A DNA stretch of 64,000 nucleotides from Mangifera indica (lineage: Eukaryota > Streptophyta > Magnoliopsida > Sapindales > Anacardiaceae), in contig NW_025401192.1 in NCBI RefSeq assembly GCF_011075055.1, positions 1 through 64,000 on the forward strand, in the 5' to 3' direction. The notes below the pieces were generated by a model. It made no database searches. It was not told where the DNA came from and saw nothing but the letters and a program-made list of their open reading frames with translations. The translations under genes were made by a program, and so were the position numbers. Of this stretch, positions 13,248 to 25,788 are shown piece after piece (the first letter of the stretch is position 1; each line of letters opens with the position of its first letter).

Positions 13248-15510
13248 TGTTAGAAGTTAGATCTATAAGCTACAAAAAGAGATAACGAAAACATGTAAGA
13301 AAAAGAATCATGAAGACACAACAGTTTACTTGGTTCTTATTTCATATACAAAATCTTACATCCAAGGCAGAAAATATTCTCTAGTTAATTAACTATTCAA
13401 TCAAACAGATTACAAGTTATAATCTCAACATTTTAACAAATGTTACAGATCATTACAGATTACTTATCTTTACAAAGAAATATACAATTGCTCACAACAA
13501 AGAGAGATTAAAAAGAACAAAAGAGGAATTGAAAAAGGATCTAAATAAAGGACAAAGAATAGAGAAAAAAACCTTTTAAAAAAAAATAATCTCAAATTCT
13601 TCTAACTTTACAAAGGTTTATATATTTACAAGATATATTGCCAACAAAAATGATTATTTTATCCTATCGTAGCAAATGAAGACGCATAACTACAACATAC
13701 TCAACCTTGTCTTCAAACTTGAATGTAACCCTTAGCCTAGAGAATAACCTCTATAGACAAACATACGTTAGACTTCACCAATTTTAAATAAGTCTAAGAT
13801 AGTATAATACCTCTCTTCAAATACATACCCTTAGATAGAATATGATCCAAAGAGACATGTCAAACTTGAACTCTTATTTTATTACATTAGAATTTAAAGC
13901 ATGATTTACTCTTAAACACATATAGCTTATAAAAAGGTTAACATACATAGATTGAACAACCTCATAAATTATTAATGGTCAACAATCCCAAATACATAAG
14001 TGTTTAAAGATCCATCAATATAAAACCAATGCATAAACATAAATAGTGTCCATAAGGAAAATACATAAAACTCACAAATATCAAATGACAAAAATGCCCA
14101 TCAGCCTCATGCAACCTCTTGAGCTAAACCGTTGCTCCTTGCATGTCTCACTACTCTCCTCTACCTACAAAACCATATAAAGGAATGCATAAATGAAAAA
14201 CACTCAGTAAGTCGATGACCTCTTGACACCTTACACACAACATCTCATAAACTAGTGTTCCATTACTATCTCACTCTATGGTTACTATCGATTGTTTTCC
14301 AACATCCTCTTATGCCCATTTGTCTCATCTTGATGCCCTCGTGCGCTAACTACATAGGCAATGTTATCTCATATGACTAAAGACTAAGCTGATCTTGATA
14401 TATTCGATGCCCTTGTAAAATAATCGACATCCTAAATGTCTACTATATATGTGTCTTGCGCACCATACCAATCAAACTTTAGGTTAACTAGTTATGATAA
14501 CCTAGTCACATAGAAAAACTGATTGCAATCCCTTTTTTACCACATATATAGAGCTACATGATTGCTAACTAGATTGTCATCTTACGATGGCTCATACCAC
14601 GGGGCATATGTGATGCATCTCACTGATCATATGAAGAACTACTAATACCACTATCCTTTACTATGTATACATAAACTAAACAGAAATAAGTGGTCAATGC
14701 ACCTTCGTGTTGAGTGCATGATGTATTAGGGGTGAGCAAAAAATTGAATTGGAATTGAAACCATAGGTACTCAGCTTTTGATTCCAGTTCCTACCTGAAA
14801 TTGACCTACCACAGATAGGTTTCTATTCCAATTTTATGGAACTGATCGATTTTGGTTTCGATTTTGATTCCATCTTGTAAAGAACTGAAACTGAAACCAA
14901 ATATAGCATACCTAATGAAATTTGATTTCTCTTAGGTTTGGGTACTAATCTCACATTGACTAGAATTTTGATAGAACCATCACTGCCTAGGGTTTTATCA
15001 CACTTTTGATACATCTTGTTTGGAAGCTCATTTTCACAGCATAGGGCTTTAGCACACTTTTGATAAACAAGAAATGTGTGCATCATCTTCTTTCACATAT
15101 AATAAAAGATCCCTTTTTCATCAAATCATTTGATTTTTATTCAAGTTTGACCTATTCTTATCACCAAATGTTTCTTGAAGCTTAGGGTTTATTAGTTCAC
15201 ATCAAAATTGAAAGGACTTTTTTGGATGTTATAAACACGATTGAAAGAAAAAAGAACAAGAAACAAGAAAAGAATCTGGTAATGGCTCTAATACAATTTG
15301 TTAGAAGTCATATTTATAAGCTAAAAAAGGAGATAGCAAAAAATATGGGAGAAAAAAAATTAAGGCACATCAGTTTACTTGGATTGAGTTTTGTAAATGA
15401 AATCTTACATCTAAGGTAGGTGATATCCTATAGTCAATCCACTATTCAATCAGACAAATTACAAGTTACAATCTCAACCTTGCAAAAATTGTTTCTAATC
15501 ATTACAGACC
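13248..15510 (-). mobile_element. Degenerate Ty1/copia-type LTR element, minus orientation
   Basis: Two direct repeats, each beginning TGTTAGAAGT and about 210 bp long, start at 13248 and 15299. Shared blocks include CAGTTTACTTGG, AAATCTTACATC, ACTATTCAATCA, ACAAATTACAAGTTA and CATTACAGA. Directly left of the right copy, 15283-15296 reads TGGCTCTAATACAA, close to the reverse complement of the copia-type primer-binding site (initiator-Met tRNA type). That places the 5' LTR on the right and the element on the minus strand. The inner 1.8 kb carries no legible gag or pol, so the element is non-autonomous or heavily eroded. LTR outer ends and target duplication are not resolved. Confidence 0.5.
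14727..14950. repeat. hAT-type MITE fragment
   Basis: Begins TTAGGGGTGAGCAAAAAATTG, the kind of end seen in many plant hAT MITEs, followed by many GGTTTC/GAAACC and GGAACTG phrases that form partial internal inverted repeats. The matching right end is not identifiable, so it is called a fragment. Confidence 0.3.
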
Positions 15511-17436
15511 AATGATCTTTAGATATCACAAATCTTGACTGATCCATATTGAGGAACCTTTTTTTTTTTTTTTTTCAAAAGAAAACTTCCCGATCCAACA
15601 TAGGATATTGGATGCAATTTCATTTTCAATATTCTTGCATAAATGTGGCTTAATTAAAATAATTCTTCTCCTTTCTTGAATATATTATTAATACTGTAGG
15701 AAAAAAATGTCAAATATGCTAAATTACTGATGTACACAAATTGTTAAGTGCTATTCTACAATCAATCTCTATGAGACCATGACGCACCCTTGACTTCAAA
15801 CAGAAGCTGAGTAATTCAGAACTTAGCCTTACTCTTGCATACCTTTTGAAATTTCAATAAAATTTGGAAATATATTAATTGTAATGGAACAATTTAGTTA
15901 TTTTGGCTGTTATAAATTACAAACACATGAATGACAGCAAATTGGGATTCCAACAGCTGGAAAACGGGATATATGCATAAATAAAATGTGTTCAAAGCAG
16001 CAATCGCTTTATCTGCCTGCAACGTGCAGAAGACCAAGTAGAATATATATAAAGTTGAAATAGCAGCACTTATATTCGAAGTCCTAACGTTAAGATTTAA
16101 ATCGAGAGCATGAAGATGCTTGATGGGAAATATGCTTTTCCCCATGTGAATGAATGTATGGTAAAATTAAAATTTAGTTCAAATCTAAGCTCTAGGGCAT
16201 CGAATGTTAAAATTTAATCGTATCACATAGTAGAATGTACAAATTAGAGAATTTAAACTAAGAATAATTATTTCGTTAGAACTTTTGGATTATATATTAA
16301 ATAATTGGATTAAAGTTATAAAATTATTAATATAATCTTGATCAAATTAATGTCGCCCTAATTAAAGAATGCCTCTATGAACTAATTAGCTTAGGTTATT
16401 ATATTCTGATTATGTATATATTCTAGATAGCCTAATCTCATGGAAGGAGAAAACTAGCTTTTCTCAAGAACTCTGAACTTCTTTACTTTTATTCAAGGGA
16501 ATTAGAAATGATTCCTTTGCAGTTCAGCTTAAAAGATATTCTACTTGGAAGCATCTCATTTGTTTCTCCATTATCAAATTTGTGTTGGACTTTTCAATCC
16601 CTATCTATGTAAAAAAACTTAAATTTATTTTATATAAACTATCCGACCCAATATATTCATGAATTAGGGTCAAATAAGGTTCAACATAACAAAGTAATTG
16701 ATAAATAACAAACAAATTTTAGAATACCATAAAAAAAGAAGAGGTTTTTGCTGTCACATAGTTTAATCAAGAATGGGAGAATTTGATTTTGGTCTTGCTA
16801 GCATAATTGCTTGCTTCCCAACAATTTGTTCTTACAGTATTTTAATTTCTTGTTGAGGCCATGACCGATTCATTCAAAGGAACACAACAAAGAAAATTCG
16901 TATCCCACTCAGAAAAGCCGAGGAAGATTTAGTAGAAAAAGGTATTCTAAAATTGCTAATTATTACATGCATGGTGATGGGGGAGGAAGTATTATGACTA
17001 GGAAAAAACAAATAATGTTATATATTGTATTTAGTGTACAATCAAACATATAGATTATATGTTATTATGTGATTAAATAATAAAAATATTTACACATAGT
17101 TTTATTTAAAAACAATTTATTACAATTTTTTTCATTAATCTTGTAATATTACTTCATGGATCAAGAATTTCTCAAACTTTTATCTAAAAAAATACAAATA
17201 AAAATAGTCATACGAGACATGATTTTTGCCTAACTTTTTCCATTTAATAAAAATCATAATTTATTATAGAGTTGGTCCATGATGTTGAAATTTGATTTTT
17301 ATAGATCTTGCTTTCTTAAATAAAAGAGAATAAGACTAGATACAAAGAGGGGAAATTTCTTCCTTAAACTGAAGGCCTTGATCGAAATGCCTGAGAATCT
17401 AAAAGCCTAAAGTGAATAAATGTAAACAACTACTAA
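15511..17436. other. Downstream spacer of the SMXL3-type gene, nothing recognised
   Basis: AT-rich DNA with a T18-type homopolymer near 15560 and a partial copy of the palindromic AT repeat near 17020-17110. No coding potential beyond short random frames. Confidence 0.5.
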
Positions 17437-19004
17437 TTACAATTTGAAAATAATCCGTTTATCCGCGGATTCAAGAAGTCCAATATCGTCAATTGACTGA
17501 TCCACAGTGCTATCTTCTTCAATGCAAATGTTCAAATCCAACGACACAGAAGGGCTTGTCTCCTCTGGCGTAGTGCCTTTGTCTTCATCAGAGCTGTCTG
17601 ATTTTTGCCTCACGGGAGGAGAACACGCTCTTGATCTCGAACTGAAACTTTCGCAGCTTAGTATGATAATGGCATCACTAAGGCCAACTTCATCACCATT
17701 AGAATTCTTTATTCTTCCTCTTTCAATCGCCCTTTTGAATCCCTTTTTAGAACAATAATCCGCCTGTTCAACATCCTCAATGAAGAAGACTCGATGCGGA
17801 TTAAATAACACTGCTTGGGCGAATCTCTCGATGTAGCTGCAACTTTGCTCATCTCTTGACCTTTTATTTCTACTATCTTCAGTGGAGTCGGCTTTGGTAG
17901 AAGAGAAACTACTCAAGGCAATCAAAACGAAGTTTAACTGGGAGCCGAAAACAAGCCGAGCTAGTTCTTTAGCGATCTTCTCTTTTGCTTCCATATTAAC
18001 ACCTTGAAAGAGCAGCCAAGTTTCTTCTTTGATCTCACTTTGATCTCTAAAATTTCCTCTTCTTTTTAACATACCGGACCTGCATTTCAAGACTGTTGTC
18101 ACAATTTCAGGAATTATATCCTTTTGCTGCGGCACCTTCTTCTCCAATGCATTGCATAGAGTTGTTACGTTTTCGGCGTTTAACTCCTTGAAATTCTGCA
18201 CATATTCCCCCATTACATCGCTTAAACATGCCGAGTTTGGAGTGGAATTAGGGTTGGAAGAAAGGGTCTGTTTGAAATCCTGATGAAGCTCTGGAATGTA
18301 CATTCGAAAACGGGGTTCAGGTGTACTTTTGTTAAAAGTTTCAGAAAACCAGAGATGGTGTTCCCTCCACGAGTCCGTGGGTTCAACAACAGTAGTACTC
18401 CAATCATGGCGAGTCCAATGAGAATTAGGGAATTGGTGGTTTTCATATGAGAAGCCAGAACTAGATGAAGAATGTGAAACAGAAGAGATAGCGAGGGTTG
18501 TGCTTTCAGAAAAGTAAGGTTTTTTGTGAATTGAATTGCAAATTGAGTTCCACTTTTTACAAAGGTCTCTCACTGCAGAAGAGTCCTAATTATAAAAGAA
18601 AAACAAAATATCAAGAAAAAAGTTTAGTTTAACTTTTATATATTATTTAGACCTTATATAATGATGAAAGAAGAATATATATGATTATAATTACCTTATC
18701 ATTGTTATTATTGCTAAGTGTTTTGTTATCATCCTTGTATTGTTGAAGCCATGCAGGAAGGCTTGCAGTTGTAGACTCAATATTGCCATTGCTGCTTTGT
18801 AAACCTCGAGCTTCAATCTCAAATTTTGCCGAACAATCTGCACAGCAAGTGAGTTTCTTCTCTTGATCTCCACTTTCAGTTCTGTTACTTGAGGACTGAC
18901 TTTGCACATCACTGTATAGAAAACCAAAAAAAAAAAAAAAAGATGAAATTAATTAAAATGATTATGGGAAATTAATCTTTCTCTCCTTTCAAGGAAAGGA
19001 TTTG

Positions 19005-19082
<78 letters not shown>

Positions 19083-20397
19083 CACAGAGATATTGTTAGT
19101 TTATAAAAAGCAAAAAGAAAAAAAAAATTCAGAAAGAGAATACTCTACATTTAGAGTGTAACATATAGAAACTTTTACAAAAATTGTTTGGTTTTTTGTA
19201 CCTGTCAGTGATGAGACTCAAGCGTAAACTTCCTGCAGGAATTGTTAAAGGATGAAGACCCCAGACAGTTTCAAGAGATGGATGGCTGGATTTCCATCTC
19301 ATGTAAGTTTGGAAAGTGGCAGTCCCCATAAGCCAAAACTTTCCATTCTGTCCAATTCCACAAACCAATTTCCCAATTTCCATAATTATGTGCTTTAAAG
19401 AACAATAATGCCCACTTCCTTGTTCACTTGCACTAGCCTTATAATCAACCCATTCAAGATCTCCCAAATTCAAAACAACTCCTCTCCCAATATAGCTCCT
19501 GACTAGGCTCTTGATTTCTTCAACTTTTTTTTCAACTTCTACTCTATTTTGATGCCTAAAAGAAGAAAGAGAAAGCGGTATAAATTTCACATCTCTGAAA
19601 GCCTCGGGAACATCTCCTTTATCAACTTTCTCCATCACTCCTCTATAAACACCCTCGACACTAGCAAGACACTCTCCCACAATCACAAAATTTCTTCTTC
19701 TTTTGTTCATCAAATTCTCTATAACATACATCACGTCCTCATTCCTAATTGAATCTATCACCTTGGGTTTAGTCATAACTTTTGTTCCAATTTGAGCTGC
19801 AGGAGGAGCAAACTGAGGAGAGAGGGCCAACACATTACTTTCCTTAGACTTGTTATTACTACTTACAGGACTATTTTGAGAACATATTTCTAACGATACA
19901 GCTTGTTCAACATTGGTTTTTACTTGAGTACTAGAGAAACCGGCTTCCCTCATGACTCTACTCACACTCGGATCATCTAAAATAGAGATAATAAGTTGTT
20001 CTAACGGTATCTTTACAGCTAAAAGTGGTTGCTGCTGGTTCTCAACCGAGCCGCGCCTTTGATGAGCCTGCGCTCTCTTAAAGACGGCAACCAAAGCGTT
20101 AGAGATGGTGGGGTATTGAGAGTGAGCTCCCAACATGGGGGTGGACGTCGAGGAGGGGAGGCGATTAAGCGCAACGTTGAAGCAGAGCTCTAGGGCTTTG
20201 CATTGAAGTGGATGAGAGTGAGATTGAAGGCAAGCAGTTCTGAGAAGTCCAGTCGAAGCAGAAAGCATGGTGTTTGCTACATGAAGCGGGGTAACTTGGA
20301 CGTGGCCTCGGCGTCTCGCCAGCATTACCGCTTGTTTTACGACACTCGCAGCCTCAGCTGTCAGGCCTTGTTGCACCGTGCAGCCGTCTGCTCTCAT
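17437..20397 (-). CDS. SMXL3: SMAX1-LIKE 3-type protein (double Clp-N, EAR motif)
   Basis: Three exons: 20397-20202 through 19202 (1196 nt), 18911-18695 (217 nt) and 18585-17437 (1149 nt), with GT-AG introns 18912-19201 and 18586-18694. Together they give 853 codons plus stop, close to the 815 aa I recall for Arabidopsis SMXL3. The start MRADGCTVQQ and the following LARRRGHVQVTPLHVA and LDDPSVSRVMREAGFSS are diagnostic of the double Clp-N domain of this clade. A degenerate Walker-type FVIVGE is near residue 240. The C-terminal half keeps LVFGSQ and RVFFIEDVEQADY, and an EAR motif LDLNI lies at about 820-824. The RGKT loop needed for strigolactone-triggered degradation of D53/SMXL6-8 is not visible, as expected for SMXL3/4/5. 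Family knowledge: nuclear repressor-type regulators that promote phloem formation independently of strigolactone. The assignment to SMXL3 rather than SMXL4/5 rests on the N-terminus and is firm. Confidence 0.95.
19008..19075. repeat. (TA)n microsatellite in intron 1 of the SMXL3-type gene
   Basis: About 34 TA dinucleotides lie wholly inside the first intron (18912-19201), about 125 bases downstream of the donor site on the minus strand. It makes up nearly a quarter of the intron. Confidence 0.9.
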
Positions 20398-20800
20398 GTT
20401 TCACCAACTTATTGTAACCTAAAACTAGTGAAAAAGAAAATTAACTTTATGGTGATTAGAGGGATCAAGGAAGATGATGTTGAAGGGATTTTTTCAGGAT
20501 CATAAGAGCTATCTATGAAGTAGTAGCGCTGAAGTAGTATGAATCTGAGAAGAGGTTTGTGTGTTAACTAAGAGTAAGATTCTGATAATTTGGTCGAGGA
20601 GGGAAGGGGAGAGAGAGAGAGAGAAGAGAGTGGAAATATATGCAAGGTGGGCTAATACTTTTCTTGTAGGTTGGGTAAATTTTGAGTCCAAAGTCGATTT
20701 TGTAGTGGAAAGTGGAGTGCATGTGCTGACAAGCAGGACGAATGCACCAGAATCAAAGGCAACTCAGCTTTGCATATCTCAAATTTGATAAAAGATACGG
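20398..20800 (-). promoter_or_regulatory. 5' leader and proximal promoter of the SMXL3-type gene
   Basis: On the coding (minus) strand a pyrimidine tract rich in CT repeats lies at 20601-20630, 204-233 bases upstream of the ATG. Such CT-rich patches are common near plant transcription starts and in 5' leaders. No clear TATA box could be chosen with confidence. The copia remnant at 20931-21710 begins about 530 bases upstream of the start codon. Confidence 0.4.
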
Positions 20801-20930
20801 GTTTCCTTAGTGGGACTCTCTTTTTATGCAAACTCTTAAATAAAAATTAAGGTGACCTTGCTACATGAAGACCAAATCTACATTACTTAATTTTTCTTTA
20901 TTTATTTATTTATTTTTTATTCCTAGTTAT

Positions 20931-21055
20931 TGCTGATATAGTTTCCATGTAGATTACTTATTTCTTTGTATATAGTCTTATCGAGTTGTATATGAGTGTA
21001 TACAATTCCTTTAAATATATGAGCAACCACAAACTTTCAACCCTTTGCTTTCTTT
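20931..21055 (+). repeat. Ty1/copia LTR remnant
   Basis: The sequence begins TGCTGATATAG and ends in TTTACA just before TAGTATCAGAGCGGGGTT (21056 on), which is a one-base variant of the usual copia primer-binding site TGGTATCAGAGC. The short LTR contains a TATA-like AAATATATGAGC and a T-rich 3' end. The matching downstream LTR was not found. Confidence 0.6.
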
Positions 21056-21710
21056 ACATAGTATCAGAGCGGGGTTGGTTGCTTTTGTAAATCAAATGGC
21101 TGAAGAAAGCTTCATGGAAAAGACAACTGCTCCATCCAAGAACAAGAAGTCACTCCATTATCAGTTGAGTGGCTTAGATAAGTCAGGTAACTGACTGGTA
21201 TTACTCACTCAAGGGAAAAAATTACTCAACATAGAGGACAACTGTGGTGAATGCCCTCATAACAAAGCAACAAAGAAATGTGTTTGTCAATGGAAACCTT
21301 TCCAAGCCTAATATAGGAGACCCAAATGAAGAAAAGTGGGTCACTTGTAGTAGATACTTAATTCTCTTAATGAAGAATTACATGACGTTGTAGTATATCA
21401 TGACACAGCCCAAGCTATGTAGAGACAGCTGGAAAAGAGAATCTCACAGGTTAGTGGTCCAAGAATTTAAGAATTAAAGCGAGAGGTTGCAAACATGCGC
21501 TAAAGCGACATGACCATTTTGGTTTATTACCCCGACATGAAGAGCTTATGGGAGCAACTCATCACTTTCTCCAAACCACAAAAACTAAAATGTACCAGTT
21601 GTACTTGTGGAGTAATTACACAAGAAAATGAGGAAAAGCTTCATCAATTTTTAATGAGATTAAACAAAGCATATGTGGTGATTCAGTCTAATCTTTTGAT
21701 GTGAAGTGAA
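21056..21710 (+). pseudogene. Ty1/copia gag remnant
   Basis: An ATG at 21097 opens MAEESF and leads, through frameshifts and stops, into phrases typical of the copia gag N-terminus (LHYQLSGLDKSG, then VNGNLSKPNIGDPNEEKW). The later part has TSCTCG...EENEEKLHQFLMRLNKAY at about 21590-21680, matching the conserved gag phrase on Leu-rich repeats of this family. Many stops make it non-functional. No zinc knuckle, protease or pol follows, so the element was truncated. Confidence 0.75.
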
Positions 21711-21949
21711 ACATCTAACGGCTAAAATAATCAGAGTGGTGAATAGAATTTATAAAAATTTAAAACATAAATTATAAATACAAACAACAATAATTATAAG
21801 CACAAAAATAATAGAGATAGGAAAAGAAAGTGTTCAAAATTTATAATAGTTTGAAGTTTTTCGGCACAAACAACTTATGTTTACTTCTTTAAGCAACTAT
21901 ACCACACCCACAGATTTGTGCTAAGAGTATTTTTGTCATTTCTTACTTT

Positions 21950-23165
21950 GGATTTGAATTGTGCATATTTATTAATTGTCGGAGGCCTTGTACGGTTGTG
22001 CACATTAGGAGTGTATGCGTATACATGATCAGTGCAAGGCATGATGGTCAGTTCATGCATGATGCATGAAGTGTTTAAATGTTGAAGGATATACAGTCAT
22101 GCATAGTAAAGATGCATGTCCGTACACCCAATAGATAATGAATAGTGCCAACTAGTTGCAATATACACTCATGCATATTAAAATGTACGACCATATATAG
22201 CGTTTAAATTTTGGATGAAAACATTTCTAACGATCATAGGACATGATCTTCTCCATTAAAATGTCTGTACAACCACGCATGGAGGGTGCACAATCGTGGG
22301 TGGTGTTATATGGCCAAAATAAAAAGAGGATAACATAATTTGATAGGGTTATTTCAGTTTTACATCTTCCAAAGCAAAAAGAATTATGAGAGAGGTTTTT
22401 GAGTGATTAGAAGTCGTTAGAGCAGAGAGTAGCAATATCAAAAACCAATGTAACCAGGTGAAGGGTGAGCATCATCAAAAGTCAAGTAAGTATTGTGGTT
22501 GTTTTTAATTTTCAATTGGTTAACTATGTTTGATTGCTTGGGTGATTTGCAAATATTGCTAGCTTTTTATTATGATGATATTACATTGGATTAGAGTATA
22601 TCCTTCATGTGCTAATGTAAACCACCATAGGAAGCATGCTAGACATATGAATTTCTAGGATATGCTTGATATGATATGTAATATGGATGCATGTTGATAG
22701 AACAATTAATAGGGATAAAATCATAAATATAAGGACTAGAGATTTAATTTTTATGGAAATAGTGACTTTGTTTGGTTCACTAAAAAAATGTTAAAAATTT
22801 AGGACAAATGATGGTGCACGGTCATACATACAGAGGTGCACAGTTGTACACACCCTAGGTAAAGGATGACCCTCTCATACATAGATGTACACCCATTAGT
22901 GTTATATAATAAGGTTATATACAATCATGCATTATGGGGTGTACGCTTGTATATGACATAAGAGAACAATCAACCATGAGTAGGTGGAGTGCATGAGCTA
23001 AGTTTAGGGTTAATGGACTTAAATCAAAGTTAAACATCATTAGTCATAAAGTATGATGCATAGTCGTGACTCCAAAGAGTGTACACCCGTATATAGCCTT
23101 TTAGATGTATGGGCATGCATGGTTATTCAAGGCCATACACAATAATAAAATAATAGTTCTACCTT
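21950..23165. repeat. Region of dispersed short palindromic motifs (retroelement-like)
   Basis: At least ten variants of a motif close to GTGTACRNNCRTGCATR, in both orientations, lie about 40-150 bp apart: near 21985, 22030, 22095, 22160, 22265, 22815, 22880, 22925, 23050 and 23105. Examples are GTGCACGGTCATACATA and GGGTGTACGCTTGTATATG. Each is partly self-complementary. No coding frame is present. Non-coding parts of some gypsy-type retroelements carry such motif series, but the element class here is inferred and unproven. Confidence 0.4.
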
Positions 23166-24247
23166 TATATTATGTGTTGGAATGGGGATAAGAAAAGAAA
23201 AGACATTTCCAAAGGAGAGTTAGGAATTTAGCAAATAAAAAGTGTTCAACTGTGTAAAATATGTTATAGACCCTTACTGAAGTAGATTCACATTGAATTT
23301 AGATAAGTTGGGAAAAGTGGAAAAAAAATTATGTACATCGAACTAGACATGTAAAAGCAATAAGATTGTTGTTAGATACATCATGTACTCAATGTCAAGA
23401 TACATTAACATTTCATTTATATTTAGGTGTGTATAGTAAAGAAGAATTGCACTAGTTTACTCCTCACGTGGTCAATGAGATGTTTCATATATGTGTCTGT
23501 GTTAGGTGCCATCCAAAGATGATTTTTAGTTAGTAGTTTTGTAGTTATGTATGCATTGAAAAGGAGGAATTGCGATCAGATTCTTCGTGTAACCAGGGTA
23601 TCAACGCTCAGTCAACCCAAAGTTTAACTAACATTAGGTTATGTTCAATAGTAGTAGTAAATATCTAGGATGTCATTCAATATACTTTCACACGACATCC
23701 AAGAAGCTAAGATTAGGAGTTTGGTATCTAATCGATACCATGAACTTAGGACTAGTCATCCAAGATGATAATGCTTATAGAGTTAGGCATAAGCTATATC
23801 GTAGATTAGTCAGATGGCACCTAGGATGCCAAAAAACACTCGAGGGTAGACCACATGTTACACAAGAATACTATTAAGCTTAGGAATGCTAATTAAGGTT
23901 ATTATATTAATGGTGTCTAATAGATTACCTACTTACTAAATGTTGTAGCACTCATACATTCCTTTGTTTGTGATTTTGCTTGGCATATGAGGTGAGTAGC
24001 AAGTATGCAGGAAGTCAGTGGTTTAGATAGAGAAGCTTGCATGAGGAGGGGGGTTTATGTCATTTTTTGTTCTCTTCTGGTTGTGTATTGGATTTTTAGT
24101 TGAGACCAAGTATGAAGTTCTGGACATTTCATTTAAGGATTTGGATTGTAATTCAAACTTACTGACAATTTGATTTATGATTTATGCAAGAGGTTTATTT
24201 AGTATTTTATAGACACTTTTTTGCACGCATTTAAATTTGAGTAGTAT
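23166..24247. other. Spacer with no recognised gene
   Basis: A 78-codon open frame (23641-23877) has no recognisable domain. The segment may continue the repeat-derived block upstream. Nothing else can be supported. Confidence 0.4.
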
Positions 24248-24361
24248 TATGTGCATAAACAATGATATATCACTATGTGATTGAGTAGTTTAAATTAAAG
24301 ATAAATCAACATCTAATCACATGATGATATATCATTGTTTTTACACAAAGTTATGCACATA
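24248..24361. mobile_element. Palindromic AT-rich MITE, best-preserved copy (114 bp)
   Basis: Begins TATGTGCATAA and ends TTATGCACATA, perfectly complementary over these 11 bases. The arms continue with AACAATGATATATCA on the left against TGATATATCATTGTTT on the right and meet in a centre rich in AATTAAAG. The element would fold into one long hairpin. Other copies in this window are more eroded (see the entry at 1634). Confidence 0.65.
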
Positions 24362-25788
24362 GTTTTATTGATATATTATACTATGAGTTAAAGTTATTTC
24401 TATTGCATGAGTTTAAGTATAAATTTTAAGTCAACATGTCTTTTCTAATCCATATTACCTTTGAGAGCATGTACTTAGACAAGAGTATTACATTTATGGT
24501 ATCAAATGATGATTTTGGAATACAAAAAGGTGATTTGATATCTTGATACATATAGATACATATAGTTCCTCATTTATACTATGTACTCGTATGATTAGCA
24601 GGTGACAAGCAGAACAAAAAAAAAAAAAAACAGTGGAATAAATAATGAAAACATAGGACCCAAAGAGTCAGGCTTATAAATCACAAATAATCCAAAACCT
24701 TCAACTGTTTATTCTTCTTGAAGAGTGACCGTGAGAATAAGAGCAATCGGCAATATTTTTTCTCAGTCAAAAAGCTTCCATCTTTCTTTGTTGGCCTAAA
24801 AAGACATACAAATAATTTGAACAAATAAAGCAATCCCATTCCCTGTAATTGCCAAAAAAGAAGTGTTTGAACACCCAAAGAGAAAGAAGGGGAGGAGGAG
24901 AGAAAAGAAAAACATTTACACTTTACTTACAACACACCCTAACCCCTCATCACTATAAGGTTTTAACAACTTTGTTTAATTTAATCAAAGCATTAATTAT
25001 ATAACTGATTTAAAAGTTAAGTGATAATTATTATTAATTAAATTATAATGTGAGGATTTGGACATCACTAAAAGATGTGTGCCAAAGTGGAAGTTAATAG
25101 ATCATCTTTCCTCTTCTTTCACTATCAAATCTTAAATTTTTTTTTTTCCATGGGAACACATTGTACTGATCAGGGCACTTGACTATATAAAAATTTAAAT
25201 TAATCAAAATTAGCTTCTTTTTGTTAAAGCAAAGCACTCCGTTTAAATATATTATATATATAATAGAAAAGTAAAATAATGGCATTATCTACTCAAAAGG
25301 GCCGCTCATTTTTTGCCTTTAACCTTCAGCTAAGCATCTTCCTTCTACGTGGCCATGTGGGTGAAAGCAATACCTTGAGAAGACGAACAAAATTCATTGT
25401 TTGTGAGAAAAAGAGAATAATATCACCTATTTATTTATTTATTTATCCAGACTTTAAAGGATTTACATATAGAGAGAAGAAAAGAAAGTTTGTCTAATTT
25501 TGACATGACAGCTTTGTTAATGTAAAGATGATGGAATTACGTACCGCACACTCCTTTTCTCAAAAGTTTAGATTATTTTATTTATAATTAGTATTAATTA
25601 TTCGGGGTTAGTTATCTCATTGATGATGTATATCAGTCGTGTTTTCTGCATTCACATTGTTTTAAGATTCTGTTTTGTCAAGTATGTGTTATTTTCTATT
25701 TTCCCTTTGAATTTCGTTTCAGTCCACTTAATTAGAGAAGCTCAAAGTATTGAATTGTCTAGTCAGATAACTACTTTTGAATGCACCT
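24362..25788. other. Spacer with no recognised gene
   Basis: Short open frames only (for example 24681-24878 and 25279-25497), with no domain signature. Includes A-runs near 24617 and T-runs near 25140. Confidence 0.4.

Noticed and set aside
18222..18927. Other open frames overlapping the SMXL3-type exons on both strands
   Set aside because: They are shadows of the spliced gene; the chosen frame matches the family across all three exons.
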